Position numbers and translations under genes: made by a program. A model generated the notes under the pieces. The model was not told the DNA's origin and ran no database searches. It was given only the letters and a program-made list of their open reading frames with translations. Positions 1 to 9,002 of a stretch of DNA of 64,000 nt are shown here, one piece after another (position 1 is the first letter of the stretch; each line of letters opens with the position of its first letter). The DNA is from Bacteroides sp. 51 (GTDB lineage: Bacteria > Bacteroidota > Bacteroidia > Bacteroidales > Bacteroidaceae), in assembly GCF_010500965.1 (NCBI RefSeq), contig NZ_QVMI01000018.1, positions 1-64,000 of the forward strand, read 5' to 3'.

Positions 1-81
1 GTAAATGAGATACTTACTGAACACGATTACAAAAATGTCAAAGAACTAAATTATAAACAATTGAAAATCAGCTGGGAATAA
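1..81 (+). CDS. C-terminal end of an unknown protein (cut by window start)
   Basis: The first frame is open from the first base and reads 26 residues, ending NYKQLKISWE and a TAA stop. It is too short to identify. It would run convergently with the fructosamine kinase gene that follows, with a 37-base gap. That it is a real gene end is inferred from its lysine/glutamate-rich, protein-like composition and its position only. Confidence 0.4.
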   Translation, partial: VNEILTEHDYKNVKELNYKQLKISWE

Positions 82-118
82 GTGCCCAGCAATGATGTTA
101 AATATGAGATACTAACCC

Positions 119-973
119 TCAGATTCCGGCAATGGAAAGAGAAATCAGATGTTCGGCCTCAGAAAGATAATTCCGGCCAAACAGATTCAGATGATTCAGA
201 ACATGATACAATTTATACACATGCTCTCTTTGCTGCCAACCTTCGTTTAATGGATATTCCTTTTGATATGCCCGGTAGAATTCGGGAGAGAATCCACCAA
301 AAAGCCTCGTCATAGCCAGGTCGGCCTCCCGATGCCCATAATAAACAGCCGGATCAATCAACATAGCCCGCCCGGAAGTATCGCACAGGAAATTCCCCGA
401 CCATAAATCACCATGAAGTAATGTAGGGGCCTCTATACTTCCTTCCAATAGAGCAGGCAAAAGCCTTTCCAGAATCTTAAAATCATGCCGTAGCTTGGCT
501 GAAACAAAGCCGTTCTTCTCTGCCAGTTGATATTGAAAGAGCAATCGTTTATTAAAAAAGAACGTAGTCCAGTCGGTTCTTTCCTCTCCGGTAGCAATGT
601 TCAATTGCGGGTTCATTCCTATGAAGTTATCTTCATAAAATCCATATTCGCAGCCTTCAAAACGATGCAACCGGGCAAAGGCACACCCGAACTCTTCAAA
701 GAAATGAACGTCGGCACGACCGGGAGTGATATATTCGGTCAAAATAAAATCTTCGCACGCACCTACCACTTTGGCTACGCCCAAACCTTTGACTCTGGCT
801 TTTGCCAATTCATTCAGTCCGTTTGCTTCGCATTGGTAGGCGGTAGAAGGTATTCCCTGCTTCAGGAAATATATCTTCCCGGAGGCTGTTTGTACACGCC
901 CGGTACGATAAGGAATGTCTTTTATCTCCTCACCCAGTAAACCTTCTACACTATTTTTGATTTGCTTCGTCAT
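119..973 (-). CDS. Fructosamine kinase family protein
   Basis: A 284-residue cytosolic kinase-fold protein. Fructosamine kinases phosphorylate sugars attached to amines so that the adduct falls apart, which repairs glycated proteins; bacterial members may also act on small glycated amines. The sequence shows the family's catalytic loop HGDLWSGN at 187-194 (D188 the likely base) and the metal-binding IDPAVYYGHREAD stretch at 206-218. Length matches bacterial members (about 285-300 residues). A -7-like box on the minus strand at 994-1001 (TATATTTG) lies 20 bases before the ATG. It diverges from the YeiH-type gene. The exact substrate cannot be told from sequence. Confidence 0.88.
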   Translation of the reverse strand: MTKQIKNSVEGLLGEEIKDIPYRTGRVQTASGKIYFLKQGIPSTAYQCEANGLNELAKARVKGLGVAKVVGACEDFILTEYITPGRADVHFFEEFGCAFARLHRFEGCEYGFYEDNFIGMNPQLNIATGEERTDWTTFFFNKRLLFQYQLAEKNGFVSAKLRHDFKILERLLPALLEGSIEAPTLLHGDLWSGNFLCDTSGRAMLIDPAVYYGHREADLAMTRLFGGFSPEFYRAYQKEYPLNEGWQQREHVYKLYHVLNHLNLFGRNYLSEAEHLISLSIAGI

Positions 974-993
974 ATCCAGCTGCCGTATACCAA

Positions 994-1001
994 CAAATAT
1001 A
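994..1001 (-). promoter_or_regulatory. Predicted -7 box for the fructosamine kinase gene
   Basis: Read on the minus strand the bases are TATATTTG, matching the Bacteroides -7 consensus TAnnTTTG. It sits about 20 bases before the kinase ATG. No clear -33 TTTG was found. Confidence 0.45.
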
Positions 1002-1056
1002 GTGAAATCTTTTGAAGACAGCTATCGTTTAATTAGCATAGTAAGCAAAAACAATA

Positions 1057-1064
1057 TACTTTTG
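1057..1064 (+). promoter_or_regulatory. Predicted -7 box for the YeiH-type gene
   Basis: TACTTTTG matches TAnnTTTG and lies 18 bases before the ATG at 1083. It rules against the longer reading frame that begins upstream at 915 inside the kinase gene, because that start would precede the promoter. Confidence 0.45.
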
Positions 1065-1082
1065 CATAAAAAACAGAGCTTC

Positions 1083-1991
1083 ATGCGAACCCGTATATTA
1101 TTCATTATTCTCGTCATTTGCACCGCTTTCCTGTCGCCAGCACTCGCATTGCTTGCAGGAATTGTCTTTGCCCTTGTCTTTACACATCCATATCCACGTC
1201 AGAGCAAAAAGTCATCTAAATATTTACTGCAAGTTTCGGTTGTAGGATTAGGATTTGGAATGAACTTATATGATTCTCTGCAAGCCGGACGTGAGGGGAT
1301 TACCTTCACTATTGTATCTGTAGTCGGCGTTATGGTTATCGGCTGGCTGATTGGACGCCAACTGAAAGTATCTCCCAAGATGTCATATCTCATCTCTTCG
1401 GGAACGGCAATCTGTGGAGGAAGCGCCATTGCTGCCGTTGCCCCTGTAATTGATGCGGATGAAAACGAAACCACCGTATCGCTTGCTGTTATTTTCTTAT
1501 TGAACGCCTTGGCGCTTTTCATCTTTCCGCTAATTGGCGAGTATTTGCATCTTGCTCAAAAGGAATTCGGATTATGGGCTGCCATAGCTATACACGACAC
1601 CAGTTCGGTAGTTGGAGCGGGAAAAGCGTATGGTCCGGAAGCACTAATGGTAGCCACAACCGTAAAACTAACCCGTGCACTTTGGATTATTCCGCTGTCG
1701 TTGGTTTCTATTCTGATATATAAAAAGAAAAAAGGGAATAAGATCAGTATTCCCTGGTTTATATTCTTCTTTATCGGAGCAATGATATTCAGCACTTTCG
1801 TACCTATACCTTCTGTTATACTAAAAGGTATTTCCATATTATCGCACAGTCTTTTATCGGTAACTCTCTTTCTGATAGGTTCTTCACTTTCCATTGAAGC
1901 CATCCGTAAAGTGGGTGTAAAGCCTATTGTATTAGGGGTTATTCTATGGATCATTATTTCTATCACATCGCTTTTGGTAATCACTTGGTAA
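1083..1991 (+). CDS. YeiH/UPF0324 family putative sulfate exporter
   Basis: A 302-residue inner-membrane protein with about ten hydrophobic segments. It belongs to the Cons_hypoth698 family (YeiH, UPF0324), often annotated as a putative sulfate or sulfonate exporter; no activity is established for this branch. Visible family features are the SSGTAICGGSAIAAVAPVI motif near residue 110 and the IHDTSSVVGAGKAYG motif near 175. The start was chosen at the ATG after the predicted promoter; an upstream open stretch to 915 overlaps the kinase and does not look membrane-like. Convergent with rtcB across a strong palindrome. Confidence 0.82.
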   Translation: MRTRILFIILVICTAFLSPALALLAGIVFALVFTHPYPRQSKKSSKYLLQVSVVGLGFGMNLYDSLQAGREGITFTIVSVVGVMVIGWLIGRQLKVSPKMSYLISSGTAICGGSAIAAVAPVIDADENETTVSLAVIFLLNALALFIFPLIGEYLHLAQKEFGLWAAIAIHDTSSVVGAGKAYGPEALMVATTVKLTRALWIIPLSLVSILIYKKKKGNKISIPWFIFFFIGAMIFSTFVPIPSVILKGISILSHSLLSVTLFLIGSSLSIEAIRKVGVKPIVLGVILWIIISITSLLVITW

Positions 1992-2001
1992 ACATAACGC
2001 C

Positions 2002-2070
2002 GTAGGGGCGGTTCGCGAACCGCCCGAAAATGGCTTCCTGTGCATTGGGCGGTTCGCGAACCGCCCCTAC
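2002..2070. terminator. 24-bp perfect inverted repeat between convergent genes
   Basis: Arms 2002-2025 and 2047-2070 are perfect reverse complements with a 21-base loop. Each arm also contains the 20-base self-complementary core GGGCGGTTCGCGAACCGCCC, so each half can fold alone. It sits between the YeiH-type gene (+) and rtcB (-) and probably works as a bidirectional terminator. The form resembles REP-like dispersed palindromes. Confidence 0.7.
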
Positions 2071-2085
2071 AAGCTTATAACCTTT

Positions 2086-3483
2086 TTACTCTTTATTCAT
2101 TCTTACTATTCTTGGCATAAACTTGCCATGCACATCTACCAAAGCTTCCTGAGCCGACATGATACGATCAATATCTTTATAGGCCAGTGGAACCTCTTCT
2201 ACACTTCCGCCAATAAGCGTAACCCCAGCTTGTGTAAGCATCTTCTTCAAGGCCGATTGGGTAAACTGTTCTTTGGCTTTTTGCCGCGACATAGCTCTTC
2301 CGGAACCATGCGAAGCGGAGTTCAGTGATTCGGCTACGCCTTTTCCACATACAAGATAACCGGGAGTAGCCATACTACCCGGAATCAGCCCTGGTTGTCC
2401 CTTGCCTGCCGGCGTAGCCCCTTTACGGTGAACAATAGCATAACGCCCGGGAGTGATTTCCTCCCGCCAGGCAAAATTGTGATGATTGCTGATATTGGCT
2501 ATCACCCTCAACTCCAACGCCTTAGACAGATTGATCGCAATCCGCTCATGGCAAGCCTGGGCAAAATCACCCGCCAGGTTCATACTCATCCAATACTCCT
2601 GTCCGGCTTCGGTATTCAAATCCAACCAGGCAAAATGCTGCGCTTCGCGCGGAAGTTTGCAGACTTCCCTTGCAATATCACAGTAATGTTTCGCAATGGC
2701 AGCCCCCATACCGCGTGAACCGGAGTGAGAAAGCAACGCTGTATAACTGCCGGACGGCAAGCCTAATACATTGCCATCAATTAGTTCAATCTCTCCAAAC
2801 TCCACAAAATGATTGCCGCCACCGGAAGTCCCCAACTGACGACCGGCTTTGCCATGCAACATTTTCAACAAAGGAGTCAGTCCGAATTCTTCCCGCTCCA
2901 AGATTTCATGTTCCTGGACAAAGCGCAATCCGCCATCCATGCCAAAATGCGTGTATTCTTTAAGCGCCACCTTTATCTGATGTGAATAGCGTTGCAGGAA
3001 ATTCACATGGGCATCGAACACGGTTAAACTCATCCGGCAGCCAATGTCCAAGCCGACAGCGTAAGGAAGCACTGCATTTTCTGTAGCCAGTACACCACCT
3101 ATCGGTAGCCCGTATCCGGCGTGTGCATCGGGCATCAATGCTCCGGCCACTGTTACAGGCAATCGCATAGCGAGCTGCATTTGCTGTTTGGCCAGGCTTT
3201 CGATGTATTTATTGCCATACGTTTTGTATGCCAACGGTTCGTTGTATAACTCGTATACAGTAAAATGTTTATCTGTCACTGTGGGAGCAAAGTGCTCGGC
3301 CAGTTTGTGCCAGATTTCGTTATTCTTATATTTCTCAGGGTATTGCAACAAATCGGCTAACGTAGTCTCAATCTGTTGCTTATTATCGTGTTTGCAATGT
3401 TTGTTCACGATATTAATAGCCAGACTACGAGCCACATTGTTGGTATACCCCAGTTTACTTAATTCTTTAGGTCGTATTCCCAT
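2086..3483 (-). CDS. rtcB: RtcB family RNA-splicing ligase
   Basis: A 465-residue cytosolic RNA ligase that joins 2',3'-cyclic phosphate or 3'-phosphate ends to 5'-hydroxyl ends using GTP and manganese, a role in RNA repair. Metal and guanylate residues of the family are all visible: D119/H121 in PDAHAGYG, D146 and C149 in GLDIGCRM, H225 in GGGNHFVEFG, H253 in LSHSGSRG, H335 in SNHHNFAWRE and the GMP-accepting H352 in VHRKGATPAGKG. Length is usual for the larger bacterial branch. No archease or RtcA gene lies beside it. The 267-base leader upstream is structured (separate entry). Confidence 0.95.
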   Translation of the reverse strand: MGIRPKELSKLGYTNNVARSLAINIVNKHCKHDNKQQIETTLADLLQYPEKYKNNEIWHKLAEHFAPTVTDKHFTVYELYNEPLAYKTYGNKYIESLAKQQMQLAMRLPVTVAGALMPDAHAGYGLPIGGVLATENAVLPYAVGLDIGCRMSLTVFDAHVNFLQRYSHQIKVALKEYTHFGMDGGLRFVQEHEILEREEFGLTPLLKMLHGKAGRQLGTSGGGNHFVEFGEIELIDGNVLGLPSGSYTALLSHSGSRGMGAAIAKHYCDIAREVCKLPREAQHFAWLDLNTEAGQEYWMSMNLAGDFAQACHERIAINLSKALELRVIANISNHHNFAWREEITPGRYAIVHRKGATPAGKGQPGLIPGSMATPGYLVCGKGVAESLNSASHGSGRAMSRQKAKEQFTQSALKKMLTQAGVTLIGGSVEEVPLAYKDIDRIMSAQEALVDVHGKFMPRIVRMNKE

Positions 3484-3751
3484 AATAGTTTTTTATACAT
3501 AGATATAGAGGGAAAACAGTAGTGATTATATATACACTGCTCCCCTGCGACACGATGCCAGGAGTAGCCATACAGCAAACCCTGTCAACGAATCGACATG
3601 ATAAATTAAAAATGTAATAATGAAATTCAGGGGTTGATTAACCGGCAGACCAGAATAGGTGCCGTTCCCCCACTTGCGATGTTTATTTTATCTCCAACAT
3701 AATTCGTTCCCTTTCCTGTATATTTAAAGGGTTAATATTCATTTCCGGGGA
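3484..3751 (-). other. Long structured leader region of rtcB
   Basis: About 268 bases separate rtcB from a predicted -7 box at 3752-3759. No open frame is convincing. A nested hairpin lies around 3642-3690, in which CGGC/GCCG and ACC/GGT pair inside an outer GGGG/CCCC pairing. A second imperfect stem near 3515-3540 pairs AGTAGTG with CACTGCT. Function is unknown; a regulatory 5' leader or a small structured RNA are both possible. Confidence 0.3.
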
Positions 3752-3887
3752 CAAATTTACATAAAAAGAATGATTTAAAAGCGAATCGAATAAAAAAATT
3801 AATAAACACAGAGTCGCAGACACACAGAGTTTTTATTCTTTCTCTGTTTCTCTGCGACTCTGTGCTCATTCTATTTATAGAAGAAAG
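3752..3887. repeat. Dispersed terminator/promoter cassette, copy 1
   Basis: This 136-base stretch matches 39112-39249 along its length. From the left it holds CAAATTTA (minus-strand TAAATTTG, a -7 box facing rtcB), a conserved ACATAAAAAGAATGATTT block, and a long hairpin centred near 3835 built from CACAGAGTCGCAGA and its complement. On the minus strand the hairpin follows the GH3 gene as a terminator and the box precedes rtcB. Relative to copy 2 the hairpin loop is inverted while the flanks keep their orientation. Confidence 0.75.
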
Positions 3888-3928
3888 TAGATATTTAAAC
3901 TACCAAAACGAAGTCCTATAAACAGGGC

Positions 3929-6229
3929 TTACTTTTTTACCATAAATGTTCCTTTCAGCAATGCACCATCCTCAGAAGAAGCCCCCACCATTACTACAAA
4001 CTCTCCCGGTTCTACGATCCAGTTCATTTTCTTGTCGTAAAAGCCTAGTTTATCGGGGGTAATCTTAAATACGACTTCCTTAGTCTCTCCGGCCTTCAAC
4101 GACACTCGGGCAAAGTCTTTCAGTTCTTTCACCGGACGGGTTACGCTACTAAATGTATCGCGCAGATAAAGCTGGGCAATTTCCACGCCATCATGTTTTC
4201 CTGTATTGGTGATCTTTACACTCACATTTACTGTGCCATCTTTGGCTATTTCATTGGCGGAAAGTTGTAGATCACTATATTTATATGTAGTGTAAGACAG
4301 TCCGTGTCCAAACGGCCAAAGTGGAGTGCTTGGTTTCACGGCATACGGATGGAAGTATTGCGAGGGTTTATGGTTATAAATCATCTGTGTCTGGCCTACG
4401 CTACGCGGAATGGTTACAGCCAGTTTTGCCGTTGGGTTAACCTTACCGTACAGGATCTCGGCAACTGCTTGTCCGGCATACATACCGGGTGCCCATGCTT
4501 CGATGATGGCAGGAAGATGCTCTGCCGCCCATTCTACCCCTAACGGACGACCGTTTACCAGGATCAGGATGGTTGGCTTACCGGAAGCGGCAACTTTCTC
4601 GATAAGTTCGTTTTGTAATCCCACCAGATCAATGTCCGAGCGGTCGGTATCTTCACCGTCTGTACGATCATGCCAACGGAAACGCATCATATATTCTCCG
4701 GCCACAACAATATTCAGGTCGGCATCTTTGGCGCGGGTAGCTGCTTCGGCCACCTTCTGCGGGTCCATATTACGTGGATCCCAGCCCTGATCTACGAAGT
4801 CGAATTGCGTACCGGGGGCTATTTGGCGCAATCCTCTCAGGATGGTCGAAACATTCTCTTCTTTTTGTACGGCGCTCCAGTCGCCCAGCACGTTCATATC
4901 ATCGGCATTGATACCGGTTACGAGTACGCGTTTGTATTTAGAAGCATCCAACGGCAATACGCCGTCATTTTTCAGAAGCACGATACTGTTTCTTGCAGCC
5001 TCCAAGGCGGTGGCGCGATGTTCATCGCTCAGGCGGATTTGCATGCTCTTTTGTTCATCGGCAAAAGGTTGTTCGAACAATCCCAGGCGGAACTTGACAT
5101 CGAGTATGCGACGCACAGATTCGTCTATCCGTTCCTCGGACAGGCGACCTTCTTTTACAAGTTCCACCACCATTTCGTTCCAGTGTACGCCGTGCATGTG
5201 CATATCCATTCCGGCATCAATAGATTGGTAAAAGGCTTCTTTAAGGTTCTCGGCCGTGGCATGCAGATCGTGGATGTGTTCAATATCCATCCAGTCGCTC
5301 ACTACAAATCCGGGGAATTTCCATTCGCCACGGAGTACATCCTGCATCAGCCATTCATTGCTATGACACGGAATGCCGTTCAACTCGTTATGGGCGGTCA
5401 TGAGCGACAGGGCACCGGCTTCAACTCCTGCCTTGAAGGGCGGGAAGAAGACTTCGCGGATAGTACGTTCGGATAAGTCGGTGGGCGAGCCGTTGGTTCC
5501 ATTAATCGGTTGACTGCCTCCTACAAAATGTTTGATGCACGCCAGTACATCTTCCGAGCCATTCAGCCCTCCCTGATACCCTTTCACGGATTCTACTCCC
5601 ATCTGTGTAACCAGATAAGGGTCTTCGCCAAAGGTTTCGCCTACCCGCCCCCAGCGTGGGTCGCGGGCGACTTCTACATTCGGATTGAACGTCCAATGCA
5701 TATTCATGGCACGCATTTCTTTGGCCGTCTGCCGTGCTATTTTGTAGGCCATGTCCGTGTCGAACGAGCACGCTAGTCCGATATTTGTAGGGTAAACCGT
5801 GTTATCAGGTGCATTAGCATTGCCATGAATGGCATCAATCCCGAAGATAATCGGAATTTTCAGGCGGCTCTTCATGGCCAGAGACTGCAGGTAGTTGGCC
5901 TCTTCGATGGTGAGTACATGTAGGAATGAGCCGATCAATCCTTGTTCCGTCCACCGTTCCACATCTTTTACGGTCACGCCCGGATAGAATGCGTTGGCCG
6001 TGTTGTTCTTCAGCTCATCTTCGGTCATGCTTGCGCTGTTGGCCTTGATGTGTTCAATACCGACAAATTGGTTCATCTGACCAACTTTTTCTTCCAAAGT
6101 CATCCGACCGATCAGGTCTTCCACCCGGTCTTTCACGGGTACTTGGGGGTCTTTGTAGCGCTCCTTCGCGCTTCCGTCGAAAGACAGTAAAGACGTTGCT
6201 AATGCCATGGCTATAATTTGTTTTTTCAT
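3929..6229 (-). CDS. GH3 family beta-glucosidase/beta-mannosidase-like exo-hydrolase
   Basis: A 766-residue secreted exo-glycosidase, last gene of the mannan locus. The start was set at the ATG giving the signal peptide MKKQIIAMALATSLLS; the longer frame to 6364 uses a TTG and adds a basic, non-signal stretch. No lipobox cysteine follows, so it is likely periplasmic. GH3 N-terminal barrel (about 30-370) with KHF at 233-235 and nucleophile D312 in FVVSDWMD, alpha/beta sandwich (about 400-620) and a fibronectin-III-like C-terminus (about 670-760). In this context it may remove terminal glucose from glucomanno-oligosaccharides. Exact substrate is not readable from sequence. Confidence 0.92.
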   Translation of the reverse strand: MKKQIIAMALATSLLSFDGSAKERYKDPQVPVKDRVEDLIGRMTLEEKVGQMNQFVGIEHIKANSASMTEDELKNNTANAFYPGVTVKDVERWTEQGLIGSFLHVLTIEEANYLQSLAMKSRLKIPIIFGIDAIHGNANAPDNTVYPTNIGLACSFDTDMAYKIARQTAKEMRAMNMHWTFNPNVEVARDPRWGRVGETFGEDPYLVTQMGVESVKGYQGGLNGSEDVLACIKHFVGGSQPINGTNGSPTDLSERTIREVFFPPFKAGVEAGALSLMTAHNELNGIPCHSNEWLMQDVLRGEWKFPGFVVSDWMDIEHIHDLHATAENLKEAFYQSIDAGMDMHMHGVHWNEMVVELVKEGRLSEERIDESVRRILDVKFRLGLFEQPFADEQKSMQIRLSDEHRATALEAARNSIVLLKNDGVLPLDASKYKRVLVTGINADDMNVLGDWSAVQKEENVSTILRGLRQIAPGTQFDFVDQGWDPRNMDPQKVAEAATRAKDADLNIVVAGEYMMRFRWHDRTDGEDTDRSDIDLVGLQNELIEKVAASGKPTILILVNGRPLGVEWAAEHLPAIIEAWAPGMYAGQAVAEILYGKVNPTAKLAVTIPRSVGQTQMIYNHKPSQYFHPYAVKPSTPLWPFGHGLSYTTYKYSDLQLSANEIAKDGTVNVSVKITNTGKHDGVEIAQLYLRDTFSSVTRPVKELKDFARVSLKAGETKEVVFKITPDKLGFYDKKMNWIVEPGEFVVMVGASSEDGALLKGTFMVKK

Positions 6230-6392
6230 GGTTACAAAATTAAATATATACAATGAAACAGCCCGTTTTCGGGGTTTCTTTGTGGTGTACCTTTTCTTTC
6301 TGTTTAGGGGTTGATTTGTTAACTGCCCCGCCAGAGAATGTTTTGATAAAATTTCAAAAAACAATAAATCCGAGCCCTTGGCAAGATTGAAA

Positions 6393-7595
6393 TCAACCGT
6401 TTTTTTTGAATCTTTCTATTATTTCCATGCACATCCGGCCGTTGTGATAGGGGCATTTCCAGAACCCGGCTTTATCGTCGGTATGGTTTACGGCACCGGC
6501 TTCGGCGATGCTCCAAAACCATTCGCCGTGGGTGTTATCTACCAAATGATCCCGGGTAAACAGCCAGCAGTTTAGCGCTTTATCGAGTGCATCTTCGTCG
6601 CCGAAGTGCTGATAAAGGTTCAGATAGCCAACCACCGCCTCGGCCTGCACCCACCAGTGACGATCTTTGTAAAGATGCCCGGTGTCGAGGTTGCGTTCAT
6701 AGATCATGCTACCATCGGGCAGTAAACCTTCGGCGGCGGCACGCGCTATTTGTACGATAATGGGCTCCACCTTTGCTAAGAGAGGCTTATCGTCCAGTTC
6801 CAGGGCGGCTTCATGGATGAGCCAGGAGGCTTCGATATCATGGCCGTAAGAATACAGGTTATATTTGCTTTCCCAATCGTTATTGAAGAAGAGTTGCAGA
6901 TGCCCGTTGGACGGGTTCCAAATCTGATCCGTAAAAAGATGAACGAGATTATACAACTGTTTCTTTAGCCGCTCGTCCTTCCACACCCGGTACAGGTTGG
7001 TGTAAGGTTCGAGGATGTGCAAATGCGTATTCATGGTTTTGCGCTCGTTGGCATCTTTGTCGCTCAAACGCATATCGGCAATCTCGTTCCACTGGCGGTC
7101 GAATGCTTCGTAATATCCATTCTTCAGGGTATCGAAACTGTGGATTTCGATGCTTTCGAATAGGCGGATAGCATAAGCCAGCGCCTCTTCATCTCGGGTG
7201 GCACGGTAATATTCGCTCAATCCGTAGATGGCGAAGCCCAGGGCATAGATTTGTTTCTTGGTACTCGATGGACGGCCTTTATAATCGAGCGACCAATACA
7301 AGCCACCAAACTCCTGATCATAAAAATGGTCGATGATGTAGCGTTTGGCACGGGTAGCGACGTCCAGGTACTCCGCCTTTTTCAACAGGCGGTAAGCAGC
7401 CGAGAACGTCCAGAGGATGCGGCAATTCAGGATAGCCCCTTTATCGGCTTCGGGCATGGGCTGCTCCGTTCCGGTGATGCGGCCGTAGAAACCGCCGTGT
7501 TCCTGGTCGACCATATTGTTCATCCAGTAAGGCAGGATGTTGGTGGTCAGTACGCGGTGGGGTTCTTCCTTTAGTAAGGAGATTATTTTATTCAT
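6393..7595 (-). CDS. Mannobiose/cellobiose 2-epimerase (AGE family)
   Basis: A 400-residue cytosolic (alpha/alpha)6-barrel enzyme of the N-acylglucosamine 2-epimerase superfamily, cellobiose 2-epimerase branch. It converts beta-1,4-mannobiose to mannosylglucose by epimerizing the reducing-end sugar. Branch features visible are LNCRILWTFSAAY near 57, NTHLHILEPYTNLYR near 192, YGHDIEASWLIHEAA near 247, WWVQAEAV near 316 and the final FWKCPYHNGRMCMEI near 380, which include the histidines used for proton transfer. It overlaps the symporter stop by four bases (ATGA), so the two are probably translationally coupled. The same enzyme order is known from the Bacteroides fragilis mannan pathway. Confidence 0.93.
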   Translation of the reverse strand: MNKIISLLKEEPHRVLTTNILPYWMNNMVDQEHGGFYGRITGTEQPMPEADKGAILNCRILWTFSAAYRLLKKAEYLDVATRAKRYIIDHFYDQEFGGLYWSLDYKGRPSSTKKQIYALGFAIYGLSEYYRATRDEEALAYAIRLFESIEIHSFDTLKNGYYEAFDRQWNEIADMRLSDKDANERKTMNTHLHILEPYTNLYRVWKDERLKKQLYNLVHLFTDQIWNPSNGHLQLFFNNDWESKYNLYSYGHDIEASWLIHEAALELDDKPLLAKVEPIIVQIARAAAEGLLPDGSMIYERNLDTGHLYKDRHWWVQAEAVVGYLNLYQHFGDEDALDKALNCWLFTRDHLVDNTHGEWFWSIAEAGAVNHTDDKAGFWKCPYHNGRMCMEIIERFKKNG

Positions 7596-8977
7596 TCTTG
7601 TTGGTCTTTACGGATCACTTTCAGTTGTTTGTCAATCTCGGCCACCTTGTCCTTTGTTAATGGATAGAAGTAAACGACGGTCACAGCCAGTATGGCGACC
7701 GCGGCGGGTATCCAACTCATGAGCAGGTTTAGGCCGGTCAATGCTTCGGGCGTTTGTACAGCTCCCATTTCTGTGTTGTAGCCAAAGGTGGCGAGTATCC
7801 ACATTACCGCGGCACCACCAAAGGCGCCGCCAAACTTCTGGGCCATGGAGGAAGAGGAAAAGATCAGTCCGGTAGAAGCCGTTCCGTCTCTTAGTTCGGC
7901 GTAATCAGATACATCGGCATACATACTCCATATCAATGGGGAGACGATGCCCGTGCAGACAGAAATAATCACTTGCATGATAAGCATCAGCCAAAGCCCA
8001 AGCGGAGAAAGAGGCAGATAGAAGAAAAGGATACTCAGGAATGCCAACGCAACCATTGTCGAAATATAGGTCGACTTCTTGCCCAGCCTTCGCGACAGGG
8101 GAACAGTCAACACCACGCCTACCATATTCGCCACCTCGCCCACTCCGAGGAAAAGCCCAGCATAGAACAGGATGGAGAGATCGCCCAGGTTCAGGAACAT
8201 GCCATCACCTATATAGTCCTTAAAGAAATACGCAGCCGTTGCACCACGCACGGTATTGAAAAGGTTGGAACACAATGCCGCACCGATCAATATCCACCAA
8301 GGGGTATTGGACAACAGTGACCGGAAATCCTTTCCTATCGAAACGGTGGAGACGCTTTTTATCCGCTCGCGCGTCATCGTGAAACTAAGCAGGAAGCCAA
8401 GCATGGATATAAAAGCAACCACAATCATGGCGTACTGCCAACTTGCCGGTTGCGACCCGGTATGCTCCCGGAAGCAGTTACACAACGGTTCCCAGGCAAA
8501 CAGCGCAATAAAGCTACCGCTGTAAGCAAAGAACATACGGTAGGAGGAGAAAACAGTTTTCGTATCCGAATCGTCGGTCATTACGCCGAGCATGGCACCG
8601 TAAGGTACGTTGATACCGGTGTAGACGGTCATCATCAGGATGTAGGTGATGTATGCCCACACCAGTTTACCGGTCTGCCCCACGTCGGGGGTGGTGAAGA
8701 GCAATACGCCGCAAATGGCAAACGGTAGCGCCACCCAAAGCAAATAGGGGCGATACTTACCCCAGCGGGTATGGGTGCGGTCGGCGATGATACCCATCAT
8801 CGGGTCGGAGACGGCATCCCACACGCGGGTTACCAAAAGCAGAAGCGCGGTGTCTTCCAGCGTAAGCCCGTAGATGTTGGAGTAGAATATGGGGAGGTAG
8901 TAAGAGAATATCTTCCAAAACATGGACGACGACATGTCTCCGAACCCGTAACCGATCTTTTCTTTTAGTGTTGCCAT
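7592..8977 (-). CDS. GPH-family sugar:cation symporter (MelB-like, MFS)
   Basis: A 461-residue inner-membrane transporter with twelve predicted helices. The N-terminus (KEKIGYGFGDMSSSMFWKI) and the loop DPMMGIIADRTHTRWGKYRP near 57-76 are marks of the glycoside-pentoside-hexuronide:cation symporters. Lying between the phosphorylase and epimerase genes, it most likely brings mannobiose into the cytosol for the two enzymes. It overlaps the epimerase start and begins 25 bases after the phosphorylase stop. Substrate is inferred from context. Confidence 0.9.
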   Translation of the reverse strand: MATLKEKIGYGFGDMSSSMFWKIFSYYLPIFYSNIYGLTLEDTALLLLVTRVWDAVSDPMMGIIADRTHTRWGKYRPYLLWVALPFAICGVLLFTTPDVGQTGKLVWAYITYILMMTVYTGINVPYGAMLGVMTDDSDTKTVFSSYRMFFAYSGSFIALFAWEPLCNCFREHTGSQPASWQYAMIVVAFISMLGFLLSFTMTRERIKSVSTVSIGKDFRSLLSNTPWWILIGAALCSNLFNTVRGATAAYFFKDYIGDGMFLNLGDLSILFYAGLFLGVGEVANMVGVVLTVPLSRRLGKKSTYISTMVALAFLSILFFYLPLSPLGLWLMLIMQVIISVCTGIVSPLIWSMYADVSDYAELRDGTASTGLIFSSSSMAQKFGGAFGGAAVMWILATFGYNTEMGAVQTPEALTGLNLLMSWIPAAVAILAVTVVYFYPLTKDKVAEIDKQLKVIRKDQQE

Positions 8978-9002
8978 AGTAGGGAATTGGATTGCAATGT
9001 AG

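Noticed and set aside
3624-3690. tRNA-like fold in the rtcB leader
   Set aside because: The pairing does not give a cloverleaf, and no T-loop or anticodon arm of normal size could be placed.
4670-5476. Plus-strand frame of 268 codons
   Set aside because: Antisense to the GH3 gene; no start signal or recognisable domain.
6230-6364. N-terminal extension of the GH3 protein
   Set aside because: It would start at TTG and place a basic stretch before a good signal peptide; the ATG at 6229 is preferred.
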